This document shows, in pieces, positions 19,301 to 25,015 of a stretch of DNA of 64,000 bases; positions within the stretch are counted from its first letter, which is position 1; each line of letters opens with the position of its first letter. Position numbers and translations under genes: made by a program. The DNA is from Solirubrobacter sp963792915. GTDB lineage: Bacteria > Actinomycetota > Thermoleophilia > Solirubrobacterales > Solirubrobacteraceae. The notes below the pieces were generated by a model. The model did not search any database, was not told the DNA's origin, and saw only the letters and a program-made list of their open reading frames with translations. The DNA lies in the NCBI GenBank assembly GCA_963792915.1, contig CAWBYD010000007.1, forward strand, positions 496,001-560,000, written 5' to 3'.

Positions 19301-20109
19301 TCGTCGAGGAACTCGGCGCGCAGCAGCCCGTGCCGCGCGGTCAGCCGGTGTACTGCGGCCTCGAGCGCGTCCGCGTCCAGACCCTCGCCGTCGAGCTCGA
19401 GGTAGAAGTGGCACCCGACGCCGCCGAGCGGCTGGCCCTCCCGGCGGCCGATCCAGTACGCGTGCTGGACCGGGGTGAGGTCGAACGGCTCGCCCTCGTC
19501 CACCTCGGGCGCGGCGTCGCGCGCGCTGCGCGCGGTCTGCAGCAGCGCCTGCCACTGCTCGAGCGTGGGCCGCTCGGCCAGCTGCGCGAAGCTCACCTCG
19601 TAGCCGGCCTCGCGCCAGTCGTTGACGAGCTTCATGACCCGGATCGAGTCCAGCCCCAGCTCGGCGAGGTCGTCGCCGTCGTCGAGCTCGTCGGGCTCGA
19701 AGCCGAGCACGTCCGCGACGGCCTGGCGGACCTCGGTGGGTGTGAGGCCCTCCCGCTCCGCCGTCACCGCGCCGACGGCCAGCGGCGGCGGGTCGGGCGT
19801 CAGCCGATCGCGGTGCGCGATGCGCAGGCCGCCGTGGCGCAGGCGCTCCAGCAGCTCGGCGCGGTCGGCGTCGGCCGGCAGCGTACCGGCCGCGACGAAC
19901 ACCACGTCATCGGCCACGACCGGCTGCGCGTCGGCGACGGCGCGCCGCACCCGGCGCGCCGCGGCCGCGGGATCCTCGAGCGCGTCCGCCTCGGCCAGCA
20001 CCACGAGTTCGCCCGCGAACGGCTGCAGCACGACGGCGCGTCCGACCCGGCGGGCGAGCGCGGCCTCGATGGCCTCGGCGTCGACGATGCGGTCCTGCAG
20101 CACGATCAC
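13342..20109 (-). CDS. NRPS: ArCP-Cy-A-PCP-Cy-A-PCP (two Cys modules plus aryl carrier)
   Basis: The protein is 2255 residues from the GTG at 20107-20109, which overlaps the upstream stop as GTGA; the longer ATG frame is rejected. About 110 N-terminal residues resemble the small C-terminal subdomain of acyl/aryl-AMP ligases. Then come an aryl carrier protein (LGLDSIRVMK near 150), Cy1 (DLLVAD near 336), A1, PCP1 (GGDSLL near 1173), Cy2 (DNIILD near 1366), A2 and PCP2 (GGDSLL near 2198). Both A domains read D-L-Y-N-L-S-L-I-W, the cysteine code. It resembles PchE with an extra Cy-A-PCP module, so it should condense the aryl starter with two cysteines and form two thiazolines. A1 and A2 lie in an almost perfect DNA repeat. 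The C-terminus EAIEEGVI may contact the docking domain of the next NRPS. Confidence 0.95.
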   Translation of the reverse strand: MIVLQDRIVDAEAIEAALARRVGRAVVLQPFAGELVVLAEADALEDPAAAARRVRRAVADAQPVVADDVVFVAAGTLPADADRAELLERLRHGGLRIAHRDRLTPDPPPLAVGAVTAEREGLTPTEVRQAVADVLGFEPDELDDGDDLAELGLDSIRVMKLVNDWREAGYEVSFAQLAERPTLEQWQALLQTARSARDAAPEVDEGEPFDLTPVQHAYWIGRREGQPLGGVGCHFYLELDGEGLDADALEAAVHRLTARHGLLRAEFLDDGRQRIRAQAGWPGLTVHDLGEDAGARLLELRERLSHRRLDVDRGEVFDVQLSRLPEGRHRLHFNFDLLVADVRSIQLFLEDLAALFGGDELPDLEGSFPGYLAALEARRAESRGEAMAYWRERLPELPGGPELPLAADPAQLGTPRFTRREHRLSAAGWDRLAQRARRHGVTPAMALATAYAEALGAWSAEPRFLLNLPLFDRQHLVPGAERMVADFTNLTLVEADVSDPASFAERARRVQASFREHAAHSDYSGVEVLRDLARTRSGAGPSVAAPVVFTSALGMGGLIPEPVQARLGRVGWMLSQTPQVWLDHQVVELDGGVLLNWDAVDGLFPEGVLDAMFGAYVGLLEWLAAADWEQPVPALLPAGQRAVREQVNATQAPAPREALHDAFFARAAEDGGRVAVLAGDEHVSYGELSERALRIAGGLRERGVGRGEVVAVTLPKGPGQLAAVLGVLAAGAAYVPVGVEQPQARRERIYERAGTALVIDERGLAGLAGHAPLLGPVAQDPDGLGYVIFTSGSTGEPKGVEITHAAALNTIADVNRRIALGPDDRVLAVSALDFDLSVYDVFAPLAVGAAIVLIAEEERREARRWRELIGEHGVTVWNSVPALLDMLLTATEPEALPGSLRVALLSGDWIGLDLPGRLRAAAPGCRLLALGGATEAAIWSNVFAVEEVDPAWASIPYGRPLANQRYRVVDARGQDCPDWVTGELWIGGEGVARGYRHDPEQTRERFVTDDGERWYRTGDQGRYWPDGTLEFQGRTDHQIKLRGHRIELGEITAALTSHPGIAQAAAATLGRPARRLGAVVVGDDADRDELRRWAANRLPDYMVPDVIVRADALPLSANGKVDRAAVQALLEGEGGAPVAAEPPREGVETLVGTVWSEVLGVNEVGRGQSFFELGGDSLLATRLIARLGAEGVEGAELGSLFERPVLADFAATLRLAGGERQQRALVADVEHRHEPFPPTDVQRAYWMGRTDDFALGGVGCHFYTELDGEGVDLARLEEAINRLVAHHEMLRAVFLADGSQRILPRVDRFRLPVTDAPVDAPDAALAELRSAMSHQLIDATRWPLFDLRAVRYGERARIGVSLDNIILDALSAMTFFDELEQLYADLDAELPPVGVSFRDYVEQVEPDPQALESAQAYWRERLDDLPPAPDLPLRTDPAKLGRPTFTRREAHVDAERWQAISERARAHGLTASSVLATAFCEVLSAWSTHAALTVNLTLFDRRDVHPDIGNVMGDFTSLLLLAYQPQPGESWAASARRLQEQVGRDLQHSEASAIWVMRELARRRGSADVAMPVVLTSTLGVGREEHSAPPFAERVWGISQTPQVWLDHQVVELDGGVLLNWDAVDGLFPEGVLDAMFGAYVGLLEWLAAADWEQPVPALLPAGQRAVREQVNATQAPAPREALHDAFFARAAEDGGRVAVLAGDEHVSYGELSERALRIAGGLRERGVGRGEVVAVTLPKGPGQLAAVLGVLAAGAAYVPVGVEQPQARRERIYERAGTALVIDERGLAGLAGHAPLLGPVAQDPDGLGYVIFTSGSTGEPKGVEITHAAALNTIADVNRRIALGPDDRVLAVSALDFDLSVYDVFAPLAVGAAIVLIAEEERREARRWRELIGEHGVTVWNSVPALLDMLLTATEPEAPPGSLRVALLSGDWIGLDLPGRLRAAAPGCRLLALGGATEAAIWSNVFAVEEVDPAWASIPYGRPLANQRYRVVDARGQDCPDWVTGELWIGGEGVARGYRHDLEQTRERFVTDDGERWYRTGDQGRYWPDGTLEFQGRTDHQIKLRGHRIELGEITAALTSHPDIAQATTATTGERETLRLVSFVVPADGALNTEALAGHLRERLPDYAVPKEFITVERLPLTANGKLDRDALDGLAEPSRDESGDEPQDECEQRLAQAWAEVLEVPRVGRHDNFVVLGGDSLLATRLVELLERRFGWTVSLRQLFRAETVAGLARELPGADGSLHTEAIEEGVI
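13861..15317 (-). repeat. Copy 2 of a 1457-bp near-identical repeat inside the NRPS gene (A2)
   Basis: This block matches 16933-18389 at a constant offset of 3072 bases. I saw only about three mismatches, near 14041 and 14353. It covers the end of Cy2 (from SQTPQVW), the linker and the A2 core up to the KLRGHRIELGEI region. Outside it the two modules diverge sharply, including the A-domain C-terminal subdomains and Cy cores. This shape suggests recent intragenic duplication or gene conversion, not a whole-module duplication. Confidence 0.95.
16933..18389 (-). repeat. Copy 1 of the 1457-bp near-identical repeat inside the NRPS gene (A1)
   Basis: This is the partner of 13861-15317. It encodes the end of Cy1 and the A1 core with the same cysteine-specific pocket residues. 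The boundaries are abrupt: after base 18389 the Cy1 sequence is unrelated at DNA level to Cy2, and before 16933 the A-domain tails differ. Short-read assemblies can collapse or mis-join at such repeats, so the module count here deserves confirmation. Confidence 0.95.
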
Positions 20110-20765
20110 GCCGACCCCTCGCTGGAGACGTGACGGTCCATCCACTCGACCAGCGGACGCAGCTTGCGCCAGTCGCCGCGCACGAGGTTCAGCGCCGAGC
20201 GCGTCTCGAGCGCGCGCGAAGGCCTGCGGCGCCGCACCAGGCCGAGCGACGAGTGGCGCATCAGCTCGATCCGCGGGTGGTCGGGCGGGCAGCCGCGAGG
20301 CTGGGTCTTCAGCCGCTCACCCTCGACGTCGAACCCGTCGGCTTTGAGGTCCTTGACGATCTGCCCGAGCTCCTTGCCCGAGCGCTCGCGGTCCACCGCG
20401 GCGCGGAAGCGGTCGCGCTGCTCGCCGGACATGCCGTGGAAGCCGCCGACCACGAGCAGGCCCTCGGCGTCGACCTGGAGGTAGTAGCCGACGCTGTCGC
20501 CGGTGCCGCAGGCCGCGGCCGCGAACGTCTTGTACGGGGCCTTGTCGCGCGAGAAGCGGACGTCGCGATTGGGCCGGAACAGCTTGCCCGAGCCGAACTC
20601 CGGCTCGAGGTTGTCGATCAGCGCCTGCAGCGGTGCCCGGACGTACTCCTCGTAGCTGTCCTGGTGCGCCTGCCAATAGTCGCGCGAGTTGTGGTTCTCG
20701 AGGCCGTGGAAGAACTCGAAGGCCTGTGTCGAGAAACCATGGAAGCCGTTGCGGTTGTCTGTCAT
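20106..20765 (-). CDS. DUF2461 family protein
   Basis: This 219-residue protein has the features of the DUF2461 (TIGR02453-like) family: FSTQAFEFFHGLENHNSRDYW at the N-terminus, LFRPNRDVRFSRDKAPYKTF in the middle, GYYLQVDAEGLLVVGG, and a basic C-terminal half. The family is widespread and has no firm biochemical role. It lies 14 bases after the hydroxylase gene, and its stop overlaps the GTG of the large NRPS, so it is co-translated with the synthetase. Why a DUF2461 protein sits between the hydroxylase and the NRPS is unknown. Its position suggests a role in the pathway or simple capture by the operon. Confidence 0.88.
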   Translation of the reverse strand: MTDNRNGFHGFSTQAFEFFHGLENHNSRDYWQAHQDSYEEYVRAPLQALIDNLEPEFGSGKLFRPNRDVRFSRDKAPYKTFAAAACGTGDSVGYYLQVDAEGLLVVGGFHGMSGEQRDRFRAAVDRERSGKELGQIVKDLKADGFDVEGERLKTQPRGCPPDHPRIELMRHSSLGLVRRRRPSRALETRSALNLVRGDWRKLRPLVEWMDRHVSSEGSA

Positions 20766-20779
20766 CGGTTCAGATCACC

Positions 20780-21982
20780 TCAATATCCGCCGGCGGTCTC
20801 GGTGAGCCGGGGGCCGTAGGGCGCGCGTTCCAGCCACTGCCCGCACGTGGGGACCGCGCGCGCGAGCGCGGCGGCGCCGCGGCGCCGCCAGCGGGCGGCC
20901 GGGGTGCGGGGCTGCATGTGCGCCAGCGCCTGGCCGGCCGCGCGGCGGTTCGCCTCGGCGGCCGCGCGGCGCCGGCGCGCGTAGTCCTCGACGGCGCCGC
21001 GGGCACGCGTGGCCGAGCGGGCGCGCAGCGCGGTGGCGATCGCCACCGCCGCGGCGTCGGCGTCCGCGATCCCGCTGTTCATGCCGCGCGCGCCGAACGG
21101 CGCGAACAGGTGCGCGGCGTCGCCCGCCAGCAGCACCCGCCGCCGGTCGTCGGTGAACCGGCGGGCGACCACCTGGAGGAAGTGGTAGGTCGAAGCCCAC
21201 AGGATGCGCGGCTCGCTGCCGAGCACGCGCGGGAGCCAGGCGCGGGCCGCGTCCTCGCTCGCGAACGCCTCGGGACGGTCGTCGGCTCGGCACTGCAGGT
21301 CGACCTGCAGGCCGCCGGCGAACGGGACGAGCAGCACGTTGCGGCCGTCCATCCGCGGGTGCTCGTAATGGAACACGCGCTCCAGCGGCTGCTCGCCCGG
21401 CGCGCTCGCCGTGTCGACGACGACGTGGAACCCGTCACCCTGGCCGCCGCTCATTTCGATGCCGAGCGCGCGGCGTCCGGCCGAGCGGCCGCCGTCGGCG
21501 GCGACCAGGTACGCGGCCTCCCAGCGGCGGTCATCGTGCGTCGTGACCGTCACAGAGTCCTCGCCCGGCTCGACGCCGGTCACGCGCGCGTTCCACGCGA
21601 AGCGCACGCCGGCGCGGCGGCAGGCGGCCAGGAGATGGCGCTCGGTGTCGACCTGGCGCAGGCTCGTGAACGGCGGCAGCCCGTCGCGCGGCGGCGCCGG
21701 GAAGGCACGCCCGAAGACCTGTCGGCCGCGGAAGAACGTCCGCCGCGAGCGCCACACGACGCCCTGGGCGGCGATGTCGGCGGCGACGGCGGGGTCCATC
21801 GGTTGCAGTCGCCGCAGCGACGCGCGATGGACGAAGAGCGCGCGCGAGCCGGGGCGCACGCGGTCCTCGGGCTCGGCCTCGAGGACGGTCACCGGAACGT
21901 CGAGCGCGCGCAGCCCGAGCGCGGCGGTCAGCCCGACAGGGCCCGCGCCGGCGACGAGCACTTCGGCTTCGCGCGAGCTCAC
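20780..21982 (-). CDS. FAD-dependent class A aromatic monooxygenase
   Basis: This 400-residue flavoprotein hydroxylase shows the GxGxxG FAD motif VAGAGPVGLTAAL near residue 13, the DG motif in LVAADGGRSAGRRALGIE and the second FAD motif RRVLLAGDAAHLFAPFGARGMN. The family (PHBH, MhpA, PheA-like) hydroxylates aromatic rings using NAD(P)H and O2. Next to PabAB and a PabC-like lyase, the simplest reading is hydroxylation of 4-aminobenzoate, or of an activated form, to give the phenol needed for metal binding. The GTG at 21980-21982 overlaps the upstream stop as GTGA. The stop lies 14 bases before the DUF2461 start. Substrate and position of attack are inference. Confidence 0.88.
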   Translation of the reverse strand: MSSREAEVLVAGAGPVGLTAALGLRALDVPVTVLEAEPEDRVRPGSRALFVHRASLRRLQPMDPAVAADIAAQGVVWRSRRTFFRGRQVFGRAFPAPPRDGLPPFTSLRQVDTERHLLAACRRAGVRFAWNARVTGVEPGEDSVTVTTHDDRRWEAAYLVAADGGRSAGRRALGIEMSGGQGDGFHVVVDTASAPGEQPLERVFHYEHPRMDGRNVLLVPFAGGLQVDLQCRADDRPEAFASEDAARAWLPRVLGSEPRILWASTYHFLQVVARRFTDDRRRVLLAGDAAHLFAPFGARGMNSGIADADAAAVAIATALRARSATRARGAVEDYARRRRAAAEANRRAAGQALAHMQPRTPAARWRRRGAAALARAVPTCGQWLERAPYGPRLTETAGGY

Positions 21983-22818
21983 GACGCCTCCCCCAGCGGC
22001 TCGGCGAGGGCCTCGAGCGCGGCCTGCCACCCCGCGGCGCGGCCCGCGTCGTGGGCCCACGCGCCCGTGCCGGCCCAGGCGGAGACCCGCCGGATCCCGT
22101 GCAGGGCACTCGTGAGCCACACCTCGTGCTCGCTCAGGTCGCCGAGCCGCGGAACCGCGCGGCCCACGGTCACGCTGCGGCGCTCGGCGAGCTCGAGCAG
22201 CAGCGCGCGGGTCACGCCCGGCAGGACCGGCGCGTCGTCGGGCACGGTGAAGAGCGTGTCCGCGTCCCACCACAGCAGGCTCGTGCAGGCGCCTTCGAGG
22301 ACGTGGCCGTCGTCGTCGAGGATGATCGCCTCGTCCGCGCCGTGGCGGCGGGCCTCCTCGCGCCAGGCCAGCGAGCGGTTCAGGTCCGGGCCCTTGCGCC
22401 GCGGCGCCACCCGAGCGCTCTGCCCGTGCGCCAGCGGCCACCCGATGGCCTCGCCCGCGCGCTCCGGCGCGGGGCGCAGCCGCACGACCACGGGCCCCCG
22501 CGCGCTCACCTCGATGCGCGGAAACCAGCGTCCCCGCCGCGGAACGGCGTCAACGAACGCCGCCCAGACGTGCGGCTCGGCGGCTGCGGGAAGACCGGCG
22601 TCGCGGCAGCCGCGTGCGAAGCGCCGCCGGTGCAGTCTGACCCCGCGGGCTTCGCCGTCGCTGACCAGGAACGAATCGGCGACGAGCGGCGGCTGCGTCT
22701 CCGCGTCGCGGCAGGGCAGGAAGCGCCGCTCGCGCGCGTCCCAGGCCAAGTCACCCGCGAGCGTGCGTTGGTCGAGCACGGTGGCCGAACCGGTCATGAG
22801 GTTCGGCTGCCCGGACAC
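21979..22818 (-). CDS. Class IV PLP aminotransferase / ADC lyase (PabC-like)
   Basis: This protein of about 279 residues has fold-type IV features: a Lys in APRRKGPDLNRSLAWREE as likely Schiff-base residue, ADEAIILDDDGHVLEGACTSLLW, then PVLPGVTRALLLELAE and EVWLTSALHGIRRV. These match aminodeoxychorismate lyase and branched-chain aminotransferase relatives. Because the divergent operon begins with an ADC synthase, conversion of 4-amino-4-deoxychorismate to 4-aminobenzoate is the best call. It is the first gene of the leftward operon. Start is uncertain: GTG 22816-22818 or ATG 22795-22797, neither with a strong ribosome binding site. Confidence 0.82.
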   Translation of the reverse strand: MSGQPNLMTGSATVLDQRTLAGDLAWDARERRFLPCRDAETQPPLVADSFLVSDGEARGVRLHRRRFARGCRDAGLPAAAEPHVWAAFVDAVPRRGRWFPRIEVSARGPVVVRLRPAPERAGEAIGWPLAHGQSARVAPRRKGPDLNRSLAWREEARRHGADEAIILDDDGHVLEGACTSLLWWDADTLFTVPDDAPVLPGVTRALLLELAERRSVTVGRAVPRLGDLSEHEVWLTSALHGIRRVSAWAGTGAWAHDAGRAAGWQAALEALAEPLGEAS

Positions 22819-22942
22819 GCCGAGTCAGTCGTTCAAAACGTTCGGTGTCGAACGAAGCGGCGCGAGCTCCCCGGCGCGCGCTGTTCGAGCCAAAACATCG
22901 CGGCTCACCGGTCAGCGCGAGCAGGGCAAGCCGAGACCCAGG
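22819..22942. promoter_or_regulatory. Divergent promoter region of the NRPS cluster with a 16-bp palindrome
   Basis: This 124-bp gap separates the first genes of the two operons, so it must hold both promoters. It contains the inverted repeat CGTTCGGTGTCGAACG at 22839-22854 (6-bp arms, 4-bp spacer), preceded by a related half site (GTTCAAAACGTTC). A dimeric repressor or activator is the obvious candidate to bind it. I see no clear iron box of the DtxR/IdeR type. No -10 or -35 box is strong enough to name. Confidence 0.5.
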
Positions 22943-25015
22943 ATGCAGACGCTGCTCGTCGACAACTACGACTCGTACACGTTCAACCTGTTCCAGCTGA
23001 TCGCCGAGGTCAACGGCGTCGAGCCGATCGCCGTCCGCAACGACGAGCCGCTCGAAGAGCTCGGCGCCGACAACATCGTCATCTCCCCCGGCCCCGGCGA
23101 CCCCGCGTGCGCGCGCGACTTCGGGATCTGCCGAGACCTGCTGCTCGGAGCGCCGCTCCCGGTCCTCGGGGTCTGCCTCGGGCACGAAGGCCTGGGGTGG
23201 CTCTACGGCGGGGCGGTCAAGCCCTCGCCGGAGGTGGTGCATGGGCGCCGCAGCGCGATTCACCACGTCGGAAGCGGGCTGTTCGCGGGGCTTCCGCAGG
23301 CGTTCGAGGCGGTGCGCTACCACTCGCTGATCGTCGACGAGCGCGGCGCTCGCGATCTCGAACGGATCGCGTGGACGAGCGACGGGCTGTGCATGGGGCT
23401 GCGTCACCGGCGACGCCCGCTGTGGGGCGTGCAGTTCCACCCGGAATCGGTGCTGACCGACTGCGGCGCCGGCCTGCTCGAGAACTTCGCGCGGCTCACG
23501 CGCGAGCTTCAGACCCGCCGTCCGCGCCGGCACCGGCACCGGCGGCCCGGTGCCGGCTCCGCCGTGCCGCGTGACCGGGCGCGGCGGCGCCCACACCATG
23601 ACGGTGCCCGCTGCCAGACGCGCCGGCTCGACCGCTGGGTCGATCCCGAGCGCGTGTTCGACGCGCTCTTCGCGCGCTGGCCTCGCGCCGTGTGGCTCGA
23701 CAGCGCGCTCGCCGAGGAAGGCCGCTCGCGCTTCTCCTTCATGGGCGGACCCGGCGACCATGCGCTCTCCTACCGGGTTGGGGGCGACCTCACGGTCCAG
23801 GCGGCCGGCGGTGAGCGCAAGCTGCGGGCGGATCTCCTCGAATACCTCGACGGGCGCCTGACCGAGGTCGGCGGCATCGACGGCCCCGCGCCGCCGTTCG
23901 ACTTCGTCGGCGGCTACGTCGGCTACCTCGGCTACGAGCTCAAGGCCGATTGCGGCGCGACGGCCGCCCACCGCTCGCCGCTGCCCGACGCGCAGCTCGT
24001 GTTCCTCGACCGGTTCATCGCCTTCGACCATCTGCGCCGCGAAACGTGGCTCGTGCGCCTCCACCGCGGCGGCCGAACGGATCGCTGGATCGACGAGACG
24101 GCGGCGCGGCTGTCCCGGCTGGCGGGCGAGCCGCCCGCGCCGCCGCCCGCCGCGCGCGAGGCGAACTTCCGCCTGGACCGCGACCGCGAGCGCTACGTTG
24201 CCGACATCGCCGAATGCCGGCGGCTCCTGCGCGAGGGACAGACCTACGAGGTCTGCCTCACCAACCGGCTACGCACCTGCGAGGCGGGCGATCCGTGGCA
24301 GACGTACCGCCGGCTGCGCCGGCTGAACCCCGCGCCGTTCGCGGCGCTGCTGCGCTTCGGCGACGCGTGGGTGCTGAGCTCCTCGCCCGAGCGCTTTCTG
24401 CGCATCGCGCCCGAGCGCACGATCGAGGCCAAGCCGATCAAGGGCACGGCCCAGCGCGGCCGCGACCCCGAGGAGGACGCGCGGCTGCGGGAGCGCCTCA
24501 GCGCCAGCGAGAAGGATCGCGCGGAGAACCTGATGATCGTCGACCTGCTGCGCAACGACCTCGGGCGGGTGTGCGAGATCGGCAGCGTCGAGGTGCCCAA
24601 GCTGATGGCGATCGAGAGCTACCAGACCGTCCACCAGATGGTCACGACGGTGCGGGGCCGGCTGCGTGACGACCTGCGGCCCGTGGACTGCGTGCGCGCG
24701 GCGTTCCCCGGCGGGTCGATGACCGGAGCTCCGAAGCTGCGCACGATGGAGATCATCGACCGGCTCGAGGGCGGGCCGCGCGGGGTCTATTCGGGCAGCA
24801 TCGGCTACTTCGGGGTCGACGGCGCGGTCGATCTGAACATCGTGATCCGCACGATCGTCCAGACCCCGGACGGCGCCTCGATCGGCGCGGGCGGGGCGAT
24901 CGTCATCGGCTCCGATCCCGCTGAGGAGTTCGACGAGATGCTGCTGAAGGCCCGGGCGCCCATGGAGGCCATCGCGGTCTCCGCCGGTGCCGAAACGCCG
25001 ATCGTGATGAGGTGA
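22943..25015 (+). CDS. pabAB: Aminodeoxychorismate synthase, PabA-PabB fusion
   Basis: This 690-residue fusion has an N-terminal class I glutamine amidotransferase (LLVDNYDSYTFNLFQL, VISPGPGDP, nucleophile GVCLGHE near residue 80, VQFHPES) followed by a chorismate-binding domain. The latter has PIKGT near residue 497, whose Lys is the PabB nucleophile; anthranilate synthases have Ala there. ENLMIVDLLRNDLGRV, FPGGSMTGAPK and YSGSIGYFG complete the family pattern. It should turn chorismate and glutamine into 4-amino-4-deoxychorismate. The amidotransferase motif has Glu where GHQ is usual. It heads the rightward operon, and its stop overlaps the ligase start. A bifunctional fusion in a biosynthetic cluster is typical of dedicated PABA supply, as in candicidin and chloramphenicol clusters. 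Confidence 0.92.
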   Translation: MQTLLVDNYDSYTFNLFQLIAEVNGVEPIAVRNDEPLEELGADNIVISPGPGDPACARDFGICRDLLLGAPLPVLGVCLGHEGLGWLYGGAVKPSPEVVHGRRSAIHHVGSGLFAGLPQAFEAVRYHSLIVDERGARDLERIAWTSDGLCMGLRHRRRPLWGVQFHPESVLTDCGAGLLENFARLTRELQTRRPRRHRHRRPGAGSAVPRDRARRRPHHDGARCQTRRLDRWVDPERVFDALFARWPRAVWLDSALAEEGRSRFSFMGGPGDHALSYRVGGDLTVQAAGGERKLRADLLEYLDGRLTEVGGIDGPAPPFDFVGGYVGYLGYELKADCGATAAHRSPLPDAQLVFLDRFIAFDHLRRETWLVRLHRGGRTDRWIDETAARLSRLAGEPPAPPPAAREANFRLDRDRERYVADIAECRRLLREGQTYEVCLTNRLRTCEAGDPWQTYRRLRRLNPAPFAALLRFGDAWVLSSSPERFLRIAPERTIEAKPIKGTAQRGRDPEEDARLRERLSASEKDRAENLMIVDLLRNDLGRVCEIGSVEVPKLMAIESYQTVHQMVTTVRGRLRDDLRPVDCVRAAFPGGSMTGAPKLRTMEIIDRLEGGPRGVYSGSIGYFGVDGAVDLNIVIRTIVQTPDGASIGAGGAIVIGSDPAEEFDEMLLKARAPMEAIAVSAGAETPIVMR

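Noticed and set aside
22839..22854. Palindrome read as a LexA (SOS) box
   Set aside because: Actinobacterial LexA boxes read GAAC-N4-GTTC. Here the half sites are in the opposite order (GTTCG-N4-CGAAC).
20633..22942. An N-terminal extension of PabAB back to 20633
   Set aside because: The extra residues are antisense to the aminotransferase and hydroxylase genes. PabA starts at the MQTLLVDNYDS motif at 22943.
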